64,000 bases of DNA from contig JAXLQL010000007.1 in NCBI GenBank assembly GCA_046331625.1, positions 62,001 through 126,000 on the forward strand, given 5' to 3'. Within the stretch, counting starts at the first letter, position 1, and every line of letters starts with the position of its first letter. A program made the position numbers and the translations under genes. The stretch comes from JAXLQL01 sp046331625. Its GTDB lineage: Bacteria > Acidobacteriota > Terriglobia > Bryobacterales > Bryobacteraceae. Positions 34,305 through 43,775 of this stretch are shown here, one piece after another. The notes below the pieces were generated by a model, which did not search any database, was not told the DNA's origin, and worked only from the letters and a program-made list of their open reading frames with translations.

Positions 34305-36647
34305 TCAAGCCGTGGTCGTCCGCTCACCCAAAGCGGACTCGAGCCACTCGGCAAACCCGCACGGGTCCTCGAAGGACGCCTCTACAACTAGGCTGTAGAT
34401 GCGCGGAGTGGCTGCTTCGATTCCCGAGGATACCAGATTCCACCGGTCTTTTTCAGTAGTCAGGAGTACGGAAAGCGCCGGATCGAGGAGGAGGGCGAGG
34501 TCAGCAGGGCTGTAGCGGTGATGGTCCGGGAAAGCAGTGAGACTCACGGGCCGATAGCCGAGTTGGCGGAGGGTGGACCAGAACGACGCGGGGTTACCCA
34601 GACCACAGAATGCGGCGGTTCGGTCATTCAGGAAATGGTCCGGCGGTACTGGATCGCCGGAGCCGATCGGTCGCCACGCTTTCGCTTCGAGGCGGCTTCG
34701 AAAGATCGGCGCGCCCGGGTTGTGCCGGCGGATCTCTCGTTCCAGCGCCGTGTGGCACCGGCCGGATTGGCACCGGCTCAGCACGATGGCCGAAGCGCGA
34801 GCGAGCGCCCGGGGAGGTTCGCGAAGCAGGCCGAGCGGGATGCAGGCGTTGCCGGGGAAGGGATCGAGCGTGTCGACCACGGCGATGTCGATGTCGCGGG
34901 CGAGGCTCCAATGCTGGAAGCCGTCATCCAGTATGAAGATGTCGGATTTGAGAAGTTGTGCGGTTGCGTGGCGGTCTTTTCCAATGCCGACTGCAGCTAC
35001 GCCTGAGCGGATCAGCTCTTGCGCTTCATCGCCAGTTTGCGCAACGGGCGCCGATCCGCCGCGAGGCACGATGATGGGCTCGGAGGCCTGGCGGCGATAG
35101 CCGCGCGTGAGGATCGCAGGTTCGCGGCCGGAGCCGGAAAGCAGGCGCGCGGTGGCGATCGCGATCGGAGTCTTGCCCGCCCCCCCGGCGGCGATGCTGC
35201 CGATCGAGATGACGGGCTTCGCGAGACGGCGCGGCGTTGTTACGGCGCGATGAATGCGGGTTCCGCCGGACCAGATGGCCGCCAGCGGCGCGAGCGCGAT
35301 TCTCGCGGGGAGCGAACGGCTCACCGTGGGGAGAGCTTCGTCTCGCAGGCGGAGCGCGCTTTCCACTGCGATTGCCGCGGCTCCGGAATTGGCTCTGGCG
35401 ATCTCACCTCCGGTGCGGCCGAGCGCGGTGCGGCGCGCGTCATCGCGGAGGAGGCTCTCGACGGCCGGCGCGAGCTGATCGCTGTTCGCGATCTCGACCA
35501 TGGCCGAACGGGCGCGGAATTCCTGGGCGATCTCGGGAAAGTTTTCGAGGTGCGGACCTGCGATGACGGGCTTGTCGAAGAAGGCGGGTTCGAGAATATT
35601 GTGTCCGCCGCGCTCGGCGAGCGTGCCGCCCATGAAGACGACGTCCGCGAGACGGAACAGGCCGCTGAGTTCGCCCATGGAATCGACGAGAAGAACGGCG
35701 GGGAGTTGCGGAGCTTCGCCGAGTTGCGACCGGCGCACGTGGCGGATCCCGCGGCGAGCGAGCAGTTGGGCGGCGTTGTCGAAGCGCTCGGGGCGGCGCG
35801 GCACGAGCATGAGCAGGAGATTCGGGAACAGCGGCGCAAGGCCCTCGAAGGCATCGAGTACGACCTCGTCTTCGTCGACATCGCCATCGCGCGCGGGCGG
35901 CATGGTGCTGGCCGCGATCCAGATGCGCGGGGCAGGCAGGCGAGCGAGCCACTCGACGACGGCGGCGGGCGGATGCGCCTCGGCGGCGGCGAAATCGTAC
36001 TTGAGGTTGCCGGCGGTGCGTGTGCGGGCGGGATCGGCGCCGAGGGCGAGGTAACGCTCGCGCGAGACGGCGGTTTGCGCCAGGATCTCGCTGGCCAGTG
36101 GCAGCACCGCCGCGAAGGCGGATCGCCAGCGTTCGTACTTCGGGAAGGCTTTGTCGGAGATGCGGCCGTTGGCCACCATCAACGCCGCACCCGAGCGCAC
36201 GGTTTCTCTCCAAACATTCGGCCAGATTTCCGTTTCAAACACGACCAGGAGAGCGGGTTTCAGGCATCGCAGCACGCGGCGCACGATGAAGACGAAGTCG
36301 AGCGGCGCGTAGAAAATCCCGGCGGCCGCGGCGGCCAGGCGCTTTTCGGCGATCTCTCGTCCGGCGAGCGTGCTGACGGATACGAAAACCGGCGTGACGG
36401 TGTCGTGCCGGCGAAACTCGGCGAGGAACGTGGCGGCGGAGATGACCTCGCCCACCGAGACGGCGTGCAACCAGACCGCTCCGGGAGACGTCTGGCGGAA
36501 AGAGCGTGGCAGCGATCCGAATCGCTGGGCCCACGTGTTCCAGTAAGCGGGATTCCGAAGGCTGCGTAGAGCCAGGTACAGTACGATGAAGGGGGCAGCC
36601 AGCCACAGCGCGAGGCGGTAAAGGAGAAAGATGAAAGTCTGTCGCAA
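34305..36647 (-). CDS. waaA-lpxK: Fusion of Kdo transferase WaaA (KdtA) and tetraacyldisaccharide 4'-kinase LpxK
   Basis: One frame of about 780 residues joins two lipid A enzymes. The N-terminal part is WaaA: a membrane helix ('FLLYRLALWLAAPFIVLYLA'), 'GAVWLHAVSVGEVISA', 'TEIWPNVWRETVRSGA' and 'VVFMGGTLAERGGHNILEPA'. The C-terminal part, from about residue 430, is LpxK: 'VISIGSIAAGGAGKTPIAIA' (Walker A), 'ILTRGYRR', 'LDDGFQHWSLARDIDIAVVD' and 'FPDHHRYSPADL'. LpxK phosphorylates lipid IV-A precursor at 4', and WaaA then adds Kdo, so the fusion joins successive steps. The start is not secure: TTG at 36645-36647 places the membrane helix correctly; the frame is open to 36839 but overlaps a divergent gene there. 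First gene of the hopanoid operon. Confidence 0.88.
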   Translation of the reverse strand: MRQTFIFLLYRLALWLAAPFIVLYLALRSLRNPAYWNTWAQRFGSLPRSFRQTSPGAVWLHAVSVGEVISAATFLAEFRRHDTVTPVFVSVSTLAGREIAEKRLAAAAAGIFYAPLDFVFIVRRVLRCLKPALLVVFETEIWPNVWRETVRSGAALMVANGRISDKAFPKYERWRSAFAAVLPLASEILAQTAVSRERYLALGADPARTRTAGNLKYDFAAAEAHPPAAVVEWLARLPAPRIWIAASTMPPARDGDVDEDEVVLDAFEGLAPLFPNLLLMLVPRRPERFDNAAQLLARRGIRHVRRSQLGEAPQLPAVLLVDSMGELSGLFRLADVVFMGGTLAERGGHNILEPAFFDKPVIAGPHLENFPEIAQEFRARSAMVEIANSDQLAPAVESLLRDDARRTALGRTGGEIARANSGAAAIAVESALRLRDEALPTVSRSLPARIALAPLAAIWSGGTRIHRAVTTPRRLAKPVISIGSIAAGGAGKTPIAIATARLLSGSGREPAILTRGYRRQASEPIIVPRGGSAPVAQTGDEAQELIRSGVAAVGIGKDRHATAQLLKSDIFILDDGFQHWSLARDIDIAVVDTLDPFPGNACIPLGLLREPPRALARASAIVLSRCQSGRCHTALEREIRRHNPGAPIFRSRLEAKAWRPIGSGDPVPPDHFLNDRTAAFCGLGNPASFWSTLRQLGYRPVSLTAFPDHHRYSPADLALLLDPALSVLLTTEKDRWNLVSSGIEAATPRIYSLVVEASFEDPCGFAEWLESALGERTTTA

Positions 36648-37242
36648 AAGCCGGAACGTTCTCCCGTGGCTTTGTCTGGTTTCGCTCAGTATAGCCAACG
36701 GCGCTGCGGCCGCTGACGATAAGCCGAGTTTTCGTCCCGGACCTGCGTCAGGCTTCGCCAACCACCAGAAGCAAGCAGGCGTGATCGTAGCCGCGCAGGC
36801 GTACACCACTGGCGAGCAGGCGAAGTCCGCGTTCGGCAAGGTGAATCCTTACGAGCACGGCGTGCTGCCAGTGCTGCTGGTGATCGAGAACACGGGCAAG
36901 CAGGTGTTGCGCCTCGAGAACCTGAAAGTGCAGTACATCGACTCAGCGCGGCGAAAGCTCTCCGACATTCCCGCCAAAGACCTGCCGTATCTGCGCGCGC
37001 CGCAGCGGCCCAACATGAACACGCCGTTGCCTGGGATCAAGCTGAAGCGCAAGAATCCGCTGGCGGCGCTCGAGATCGAGGGGCGCGCATTCGCGGCCAA
37101 GATGCTGCCGCCCGGAGATCAGGCGAACGGGTTCTTCTACTTTCAAGTGGACCACCGGCCCGGAGCGATCCTTTATGTAACGGGAATCTCTGAGGCTGCG
37201 ACGGGGAAAGAGCTGTTCTACATCGAAGTGCCGCTGGACTGA
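36631..37242 (+). CDS. Exported protein of unknown function
   Basis: A 203-residue protein with AAGGAGAAAG directly before the ATG. The N-terminus is a signal peptide (MKVCRKSRNVLPWLCLVSLS to about residue 27). The mature part has beta-rich segments such as 'HGVLPVLLVIENTGKQVLRL' and ends in 'LFYIEVPLD', which suggests an Ig-like/beta-sandwich protein of the periplasm. No family recognised. Its start codon overlaps the probable start of the divergent waaA-lpxK gene by 17 bases, so the two genes cannot have separate leader regions. Confidence 0.72.
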   Translation: MKVCRKSRNVLPWLCLVSLSIANGAAAADDKPSFRPGPASGFANHQKQAGVIVAAQAYTTGEQAKSAFGKVNPYEHGVLPVLLVIENTGKQVLRLENLKVQYIDSARRKLSDIPAKDLPYLRAPQRPNMNTPLPGIKLKRKNPLAALEIEGRAFAAKMLPPGDQANGFFYFQVDHRPGAILYVTGISEAATGKELFYIEVPLD

Positions 37243-37482
37243 CATAGCCCGTCAGCCACCGCAACTTTCTCTCACCGATTCGCGAGAGCCGTTCGACTCC
37301 GTTCCCGAGCGTCCCCGATCCTGCACACACGCTCAGCCGCGCGCCCGTGCCGCCGAAGCACCTGCGCCCAGGCGGCCGATCAGTTGCGAACCGCTCCTGT
37401 CTCCTCCCCGCGAAAGGCCGATTGCCCCGGCCTCATGAAAACGTACCGGTAAGCGGACCAGCCAGCGCCGTACAATTCAGAG

Positions 37483-38367
37483 GTGTGGATCGCCGCGCTC
37501 GTTTTGCTGGCGCAAGCCGGGGATCCCTTTGCGGCCGCTGAAAAGCATCTCGCTGCGGGAGCGTATGCACAGGCGCTCGGTGCGCTCGGTGCGGCTCCGG
37601 ATTCCGCGCGCAAGCATCTGATCGCTTCCAAGGCACATGACGGGTTGGGACATCCGGCGCAGGCTGTTGAAGAGTGCGAAGCGGCGCTGGCGCTGGAGCC
37701 AAAGTCAGAAGCCGCGCACCTGCAGCTCGGGCAGATCTTTCTCGCGAACAACACGCCGGAAGGGGCGCTCGAAGTGTTCTCTGAGGCGCTCGACGTCGTG
37801 CCCGGTTCGCTGTTGTTGCGACTCGGCAAAGGACTCGCGCTGAAGGATCTGGCGCGGTATCCGGAAGCGGAGACGGAACTCGCCGCGGTGCTCGAGCGCA
37901 AGCCGGATTTCTCGCTCGCTTTCGATGCGCTGGCCACGGTGTATTTGCACTCGAAGCGCTTCGAGGATTTGCAAACGCTCGCGGGCGCGTACGCAGCGCG
38001 GAACCCGGGCGACTATCGCGGTCCGTATTTTCGTGCGGCTGCGCTCGAAGGCTTGCGCCGTCCAGCCGCGGCAGTGGAAGTGCTGCTCGATGCATCGCTC
38101 CGGATGAACCCGAAGTTCGCGGCCGCGCATGCGCTGCTCGGGAAGACGCGCCTGCAAGCGGGCGATGCGAAAGGCGCGATCGCGCCACTCGAAACGGCTT
38201 TGAAGTTGCGCCCCGATCATGCTCCGGCGGCGCTGCATTTGGCGCAGGCGTTCCAGAAGTGCGGCCGCGAAGAAGAGGCCGTGCAGGCGTTCCGATGGGT
38301 GCGGGAGCTGAAGGAGCGCGAACAGCAGCCGCGGCCGAGTTTGCGTTATCACCGCGGGAAGCAGTGA
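37483..38367 (+). CDS. TPR-repeat protein
   Basis: A 294-residue protein from a GTG at 37483. The first 12 residues (MWIAALVLLAQAG) could be a short signal peptide, so it may be periplasmic. The chain is a run of TPRs: 'AYAQALGALGAAPDSARKHL', 'SKAHDGLGHPAQAVEECEAA', 'AAHLQLGQIFLANNTPEGAL', 'RLGKGLALKDLARYPEAETE', 'AAHALLGKTRLQAGDAKGAI' and 'AALHLAQAFQKCGREEEAVQ'. Probably a protein-interaction module; partner unknown. A run of four GTGAA units (38364-38383) starts at its stop codon. The 240 bases before this gene show nothing I can name. Confidence 0.78.
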   Translation: MWIAALVLLAQAGDPFAAAEKHLAAGAYAQALGALGAAPDSARKHLIASKAHDGLGHPAQAVEECEAALALEPKSEAAHLQLGQIFLANNTPEGALEVFSEALDVVPGSLLLRLGKGLALKDLARYPEAETELAAVLERKPDFSLAFDALATVYLHSKRFEDLQTLAGAYAARNPGDYRGPYFRAAALEGLRRPAAAVEVLLDASLRMNPKFAAAHALLGKTRLQAGDAKGAIAPLETALKLRPDHAPAALHLAQAFQKCGREEEAVQAFRWVRELKEREQQPRPSLRYHRGKQ

Positions 38368-38383
38368 AGTGAAGTGAAGTGAA
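38364..38383 (+). repeat. (GTGAA)x4 pentanucleotide repeat at the stop codon of the TPR gene
   Basis: Four perfect GTGAA units. The TGA stop at 38365-38367 lies in the first unit, so gain or loss of units would not change the protein. A small slippage-prone tract. Confidence 0.85.
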
Positions 38384-38497
38384 GCCGCGCACGGCCCGCG
38401 ATTTTGAGATAGACTGTTTGGCGAATCGGGTTGCTTCGGGATGCCATCTCTCGCCCCTTGCGGCGCGATTCGAACGAACGCCGAGTCAAGGGGATCT

Positions 38498-41400
38498 ATG
38501 AAACTGGAATCTGCTTCGATCCGAGCCGCCTTCGCGCTCGCTCTATCCGTCGCATCCCTGAGCGCCCAAATGACCGTCACTGGCGCCGTGAGCGGAACGG
38601 TCACCGATCCATCCGGCCAAGTGGTGCCGGCCGCCAAAATCACGCTCACCAGCACGCGGACCGGTGATGTTCGCAGTGCCACCGCCAACGATACGGGCGT
38701 ATTCAACCTCACGGCCGTGCAGCCGGACACCTATGACCTGCGCGTCCAGCACCAGGGCTTCAAGGTGTACCAGCGCAAATCGATCGTGGTGAACGCCAAC
38801 GAGCGCGTCGCCCTCGGCGACATCGTGCTCCCCATCGGCGAGGTCACCGAGACCGTTAGCGTCACCGCCGAAGCCGCGCAAGTGCAGACCGACAGCTCCG
38901 AGCATTCCGCCGTGCTCACCAACAAGCAACTCGAGAATCTCACTGCGCGCGGGCGCGACGTCGTGTCGATGCTGCGCACCATCCCCGGCGTGCAGTATCA
39001 AGCCGACCAGGACTCCGTTGGCGGCGCCTACGGCACCTCCACACCGAACATCGGCGGCGCATCCTCCGGTACGAGCATCCTCGCGGTGGACGGCGTGGTC
39101 AGCAATGACATGGGCACGCCCAACGTGTTCTCGAGCGTCACCACGCTCGACGCCATCGGCGAAGTGAAGGTAGTGCTCAACAGCTACCAGGCCGAATACG
39201 CGGGCAACGGCGGCGCGGTTGTCCAGGTGGTGACCAAGTCCGGCGGCAAGGATTTTCACGGCAGCGCGTACTACTACAACCGCAACGAAGTCTTCAACGC
39301 GAACGACTTCTTCAGCAATCGCAACAGCGTCAGGCGGCCGCGCTATCGGTATCACACCTTCGGCGGATCCATTGGCGGCCCCATCTACATCCCCGGCAAG
39401 TGGAACCAAGACCGCTCGAAGCTTTTCGCCTTTTACAACTTCGAGCAGTTCCTGATTTCGATCCCCGGCCCGGTGAACCAGTACACCATGCCGACCGCAC
39501 TCGAGCGCCAAGGCGACTTCTCGCAAACGCTCGATCTCAACGGCCGCGTCATTCCGATCAACGATCCCACCGCCAACAACGCGCAGTTCCCGGGCAACGC
39601 GATTCCGCGCACGCGGCTCAACTCCAACGGACTCGCGCTGCTCAACGTGCTTCCGCAGCCGAACTTCATCAATCGCGCCATCACCGGCGGCAACTACAAC
39701 TACCAGATCCAGGAAATTCAAAAGGATCCCAAGCGCAGCCAACTCTTCCGCATCGACTACGTGCCGAATGACAAAGACCGCTTCTACGTCCGCGGCAAAA
39801 CGTGGATCGCGCAGCAGCAAGGCTACGCAGTGGCGGCCGGCGCAACGCCCGTGGGCTTCTTCGGACAGTGCTACTGCTTCACCGAGTCCGGACTCGGCGT
39901 CGGCGGCACGCACGTGTTCACGCCTACCGTCGTGATGGAAGTGGCCGCCGGGCTCCGCCACAATCACGAAGCCTGGTATCCCTACGGCAGCACCGACGAG
40001 ATCAAGAAAGTGCAGCGCTCAGCCATCGGATACACGCTCGGACAATGGTATCCGCAATCGAACGCCGGCGGATTCATCCCGCGCTTCTCGTTCGGCGGCG
40101 TGCCGAGCGCGCCGAACGTCAGCTACGACAATCGCCTGCTCACCGGCGGCACGGATTTCACCTTCAATACCAACGTCACGCTCTCGATCACGCGAGGCCG
40201 CCACAACATCAAGGTTGGATGGGACATCATGCGCATGCGCGAATACGAGGGCGAGCAGAGCGTGTTCTCCGGCACCTTCGATTTCGGCAAGAACGTGCTC
40301 AATCCGCTCGACACCAACTACGCCTTCTCGAATGCCGCGCTCGGTGTCTTCAACAGCTACACCGAATCGAACGCGCGCTACGGATCGAACATGCGGCAGA
40401 CGATGTCGGAATGGTTCGCCCAGGACAGCTTCAAGGTGACGCGCCGCCTGAACCTCGACTACGGCATCCGCTGGACCTACGCCACCCAGATGTATCCGCG
40501 CTATGACGGCCAGCAGTCGGTCTTCATCCGCGAAAGTTACAAGCCCGGCCAATCGCCCACGCTCTACACGTCGGTGACGCAGAACGGAACGCGTTTCGCG
40601 CAGAATCCCCTGAACGGACAATTGCTGCCGGCTGCCTATGTAGGCCTGTTCGTGCCGAACTCCGGCAATCCGGCGCCGGGTGGATTCACTTCCGGCGACA
40701 CCAGCGTGCCGGTGGGATTCGTGAAGAACCCCGGCGTGCTGTGGGGTCCGCGTTTGGGCTTCGCTTATGACGTGTTCGGCAACGGCAAGACCGCGATCCG
40801 CGGCGGCGCGGCGATCCTTTATAACGCCCGCTTGAGCAAAGCCGGACAGATGGTGAACAATCCGCCGGCCGTGTTCACGCCAATCACCTACTACGGCGAC
40901 ATGCGGACGTTCCTCCAGACGGCGGGCGTGCTTTCGCCGAGCAACACGCAGGGCTTCAACATGAACAACAAGACGCCGAACAACTACAACCTGACGTTCG
41001 GCGTTCAGCAGGATATCGGCAAGTCGATTCTGGTGAACGCGTCTTATCTCGCCGTGCTCGGCCAGCACATCCCGCAGGCCCTGCAGATCAACACCGTGCC
41101 TTACGGAACACACTTCTTGCCGCAGTACGCCGGCCTCACCGACAACTTCTTCCGCCCGTATCCCGGCTACAACAACATCTCCTGGACCGACAACGCATAC
41201 AACTCCAACTACCACGCGTTCCTGTTGACGGTGAACCGCCGCTTCGCCAATCGCCTGCAGTTCGGCTTCACTTACACGCTGTCGAAATTCCTGACTTACA
41301 CGAACGTTCCGATCTACCGGCCGCTGCGCACGTGGGGTTACGGATACGATGGTTCGGACCAGCGCCACAACGCCGTCTTCAATTTCAGCTATGACGTGCC

Positions 41401-41926
41401 GAATGGCAGCAAGCTCACGGGCGGCAATCGCGCGTCGAAGTGGGTACTTGACGACTGGGTGGTAAGCGGCATCGCGCAGTGGGTCACCGGGACTCCGGCC
41501 GCGATCGGTCTCAGCACGGTGCAGGGAACGGACCTCACCGGCGGCGGCGACGGACAGCGCGTCAACATCGTGGGAAACCCGTTCAGCGGGAGCACACACA
41601 CGTTCTTCTCGTGGTTCAATCCAGCGGCGTTCGCGGTTCCGGGGCGCAATGATCCGGGGAATGCATCGAAGAATTCGGTGCGAAATCCGGGCGTGAACAA
41701 TACGGACTTGGCGATCATGAAGCGCTTCCCGGTGAGCGGTGAGAAGCGTTACTTCCAGCTTCGCTGGGAGTTCTACAACGCTTTTAATCACACGCAGTTC
41801 TCGAGCGTGAATACCGCCGCGCGGTTTGACCTGACCAACGGAGCGCAGGTGAACGCGCTGTTCGGACAAGTGAACGCGACGCGGACGCCGCGGGTGATCC
41901 AGGGGTCGCTGCGGTTTACGTTCTGA
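38498..41926 (+). CDS. TonB-dependent receptor with carboxypeptidase-regulatory-like N-terminus
   Basis: A 1142-residue outer-membrane protein from the ATG at 38498. A signal peptide ends near 'ASLSAQ'. A carboxypeptidase-regulatory-like beta domain follows ('VSGTVTDPSGQVVPAAKITL', 'YDLRVQHQGFKVYQRKSIVV'). The plug domain begins near residue 120 ('NLTARGRDVVSMLRTIPGVQ', 'VVQVVTKSGGKDFHGSAYYY'). The rest is a beta barrel ending in 'GSLRFTF', with the terminal aromatic residue used for outer-membrane insertion. This is the large OmpA/Oar-like receptor type that is abundant in Solibacter-like genomes and is thought to import oligosaccharides or other polymers. No sugar-specific partner is adjacent; a CE7 esterase lies 500 bases downstream. 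Confidence 0.92.
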   Translation: MKLESASIRAAFALALSVASLSAQMTVTGAVSGTVTDPSGQVVPAAKITLTSTRTGDVRSATANDTGVFNLTAVQPDTYDLRVQHQGFKVYQRKSIVVNANERVALGDIVLPIGEVTETVSVTAEAAQVQTDSSEHSAVLTNKQLENLTARGRDVVSMLRTIPGVQYQADQDSVGGAYGTSTPNIGGASSGTSILAVDGVVSNDMGTPNVFSSVTTLDAIGEVKVVLNSYQAEYAGNGGAVVQVVTKSGGKDFHGSAYYYNRNEVFNANDFFSNRNSVRRPRYRYHTFGGSIGGPIYIPGKWNQDRSKLFAFYNFEQFLISIPGPVNQYTMPTALERQGDFSQTLDLNGRVIPINDPTANNAQFPGNAIPRTRLNSNGLALLNVLPQPNFINRAITGGNYNYQIQEIQKDPKRSQLFRIDYVPNDKDRFYVRGKTWIAQQQGYAVAAGATPVGFFGQCYCFTESGLGVGGTHVFTPTVVMEVAAGLRHNHEAWYPYGSTDEIKKVQRSAIGYTLGQWYPQSNAGGFIPRFSFGGVPSAPNVSYDNRLLTGGTDFTFNTNVTLSITRGRHNIKVGWDIMRMREYEGEQSVFSGTFDFGKNVLNPLDTNYAFSNAALGVFNSYTESNARYGSNMRQTMSEWFAQDSFKVTRRLNLDYGIRWTYATQMYPRYDGQQSVFIRESYKPGQSPTLYTSVTQNGTRFAQNPLNGQLLPAAYVGLFVPNSGNPAPGGFTSGDTSVPVGFVKNPGVLWGPRLGFAYDVFGNGKTAIRGGAAILYNARLSKAGQMVNNPPAVFTPITYYGDMRTFLQTAGVLSPSNTQGFNMNNKTPNNYNLTFGVQQDIGKSILVNASYLAVLGQHIPQALQINTVPYGTHFLPQYAGLTDNFFRPYPGYNNISWTDNAYNSNYHAFLLTVNRRFANRLQFGFTYTLSKFLTYTNVPIYRPLRTWGYGYDGSDQRHNAVFNFSYDVPNGSKLTGGNRASKWVLDDWVVSGIAQWVTGTPAAIGLSTVQGTDLTGGGDGQRVNIVGNPFSGSTHTFFSWFNPAAFAVPGRNDPGNASKNSVRNPGVNNTDLAIMKRFPVSGEKRYFQLRWEFYNAFNHTQFSSVNTAARFDLTNGAQVNALFGQVNATRTPRVIQGSLRFTF

Positions 41927-41994
41927 TCTGGACTTGTTGCGGGCGCTTACGCGTGCTGGCGGGCCCTTCCGGGCTCGCTGGGCCGTCGCGTTTG

Positions 41995-42295
41995 AACTGA
42001 GCCGATTGGGGGGCTTCTTGCGTGGGGCCCCTCCAAGGAACATGCGATGAACGAATCCGAACTGCTTGTCTCCGAAGTAGCACAGCGTGTGGTTGCGAGC
42101 CTGGAGCTTCTGGAGCAGTTCGTTGGCCACGAAGGCGAAGCCCGGCAAGCCGGCGTTATCGCGCAGGTACGCCCGAAAGATCTCGCGGAGCCGCGCTGTT
42201 CTTGAAGGCCCGAGCCGGAAGACATTTCCCCTCCGCAGATCCCAAGAGACGGTCGACCGGCCGAGCCGCCACCCGTGGCCCCGATCGCGCCCGAC
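41995..42295 (-). pseudogene. Remnant of an unidentified gene
   Basis: On the minus strand about 100 codons read as convincing protein: 'WDLRRGNVFRLGPS', 'LREIFRAYLRDNAGLPGFAF', 'ANELLQKLQARNHTLCYFGD' and 'KQFGFVHRMFLGGAP', with the G/C-ending codons used by real genes nearby. A stop (42296-42298) blocks the frame just upstream and no start is visible; downstream the frame runs into the antisense of the TonB receptor gene. I do not recognise the family. Probably a decayed gene piece left by rearrangement. The rest of the gap 41927-42420 shows nothing I can name. Confidence 0.5.
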
Positions 42296-42420
42296 TCAAC
42301 GCTCCGGCGGTTTGTGTGCTGCAACCCGCCGGGGAAGCAGCCGGTACGCCACCGTTCTCTCCCAGGCGAACCAGCGACGACGCCGGCACGCCACCGGGCT
42401 GCGGTATTGTAGGTCAAGCC

Positions 42421-43728
42421 ATGCTTCGACTTGCCCTCCTTTCTCTTCTCACTCTCCCCCTTCCCGCGCAGGACCGGATCGGCACAGTGCAAGTCCGCGT
42501 CTCCACGGACCACTCCGATTGGCGCTACGAACCCGGGCAACCCGTCCGCTTCCGCATCACCGCCGTGCAGGACGGGCACCCGCTCAGCGGGATTAAGATC
42601 ACCTATCGAATCGGTCCCGAGATGATGCCGCCCAAGATCGACCAGACGGCGACGCTCGCAGGCGATGGCATCACCGTCGAAGGCGGCACGATGAGCGAAC
42701 CCGGCTTCCTGCGGTGCATCGCCACCGTTGAGCGAAATGGAAAGACCTACCGCGGACTCGCCACCGCGGCGTTCCAACCGGAGAACATCAAGCCCACGCA
42801 GCAGGATCCCGCGGACTTCGACCAGTTCTGGTCGGCGGGAAAAGCCGCTCTCGCGAAGCTGCCGATCGACGCAAGAGTCACTCCACTGCCCGACTACGGC
42901 AACGCCGCGGCGGACTGCTTCCACGTCAACCTGCAGAATGTGGGGATGGGCCCGGCGCCTTCCCGCTTCTACGGCGTCCTATGCGAACCGAAAGCGCCTG
43001 GCAAATACCCCGCGCTTCTGAGCGTTCCCGGCGCCGGCGTACGGCCGTATCGCGGACTCGCGGAAGTGGCGGCGCGCGGCATCATCACGCTCCAAGTGGG
43101 GATTCACGGGATCCCCGTGACCATGGATCAGTCCGTCTATGAGTCGCTCGGCGCCGGGGCGCTCGCGAGTTACAACACCTTCGGCATGGATAACCGCGAC
43201 CGCTATTACTACCGTCGCGTGTATCTCGGCTGCGTTCGCGCGAATGACTTTCTGACGAATCATCCCAAGTGGGACGGTTCGAACCTGGCCGTGACCGGAG
43301 GCAGCCAGGGCGGCGCGCTTTCGATCATCACGGCTGCGCTCGATCCGCGGGTCCGGGGCTTGGCGGCGTATTATCCGGCGCTCTCCGACGTCTCCGGATA
43401 TCTCGAGAATCGCGCCGGCGGCTGGCCGCACATGTTCCGCGCGACGGCGGGCGCGATGGCGCACCGGGCGCCGGAGAAGATCGAGACCATGCGCTACTAC
43501 GATGTGGTCAACTTTGCGCGGCGCGTGAAAGTGCCGGGGCTCTATTCGTGGGGCTTCAACGACGAGACTTGTCCGCCGACTTCGATGTACTCGGCGTATA
43601 ACGTGATCCCCGGGCAGAAGAAGCTGCTGCTCGCGCTCGAGACGGGGCACAACAACGTGCCGGAACAGGTGGCCGAAGTACAGGCGTGGCTGCAGGCGTT
43701 TCTGAAATCCGGGTCCGCTGGAAATTGA
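42421..43728 (+). CDS. CE7-type acetyl(xylan) esterase
   Basis: A 435-residue exported hydrolase from the ATG at 42421, with a signal peptide (MLRLALLSLLTLPLPAQ). The N-terminal ~110 residues form a beta-sandwich-like segment. The C-terminal part is an alpha/beta hydrolase of carbohydrate esterase family 7: nucleophile serine in 'AVTGGSQGGALSIITAALDP' (GxSQG), aspartate in 'SWGFNDETCPPTSMYSAYNV' and histidine in 'LLALETGHNNVPEQVAE'. 'PADFDQFWSAGKAALAKLPI' is also typical. It removes acetyl groups from xylan or xylo-oligosaccharides, in keeping with a plant-polymer life style. The long upstream frame is not part of the gene. Confidence 0.9.
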   Translation: MLRLALLSLLTLPLPAQDRIGTVQVRVSTDHSDWRYEPGQPVRFRITAVQDGHPLSGIKITYRIGPEMMPPKIDQTATLAGDGITVEGGTMSEPGFLRCIATVERNGKTYRGLATAAFQPENIKPTQQDPADFDQFWSAGKAALAKLPIDARVTPLPDYGNAAADCFHVNLQNVGMGPAPSRFYGVLCEPKAPGKYPALLSVPGAGVRPYRGLAEVAARGIITLQVGIHGIPVTMDQSVYESLGAGALASYNTFGMDNRDRYYYRRVYLGCVRANDFLTNHPKWDGSNLAVTGGSQGGALSIITAALDPRVRGLAAYYPALSDVSGYLENRAGGWPHMFRATAGAMAHRAPEKIETMRYYDVVNFARRVKVPGLYSWGFNDETCPPTSMYSAYNVIPGQKKLLLALETGHNNVPEQVAEVQAWLQAFLKSGSAGN

Positions 43729-43775
43729 TCGTGGCCGGCGAAGTCGTCTTGGAAACGTGGCGCTGCGCCGGGGGC

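Noticed and set aside
38364..38383. (GTGAA)x4 as a phase-variation switch
   Set aside because: The stop codon of the TPR gene is in the first unit, so a change in unit number cannot alter the reading frame of the gene. The next gene start is over 100 bases away.
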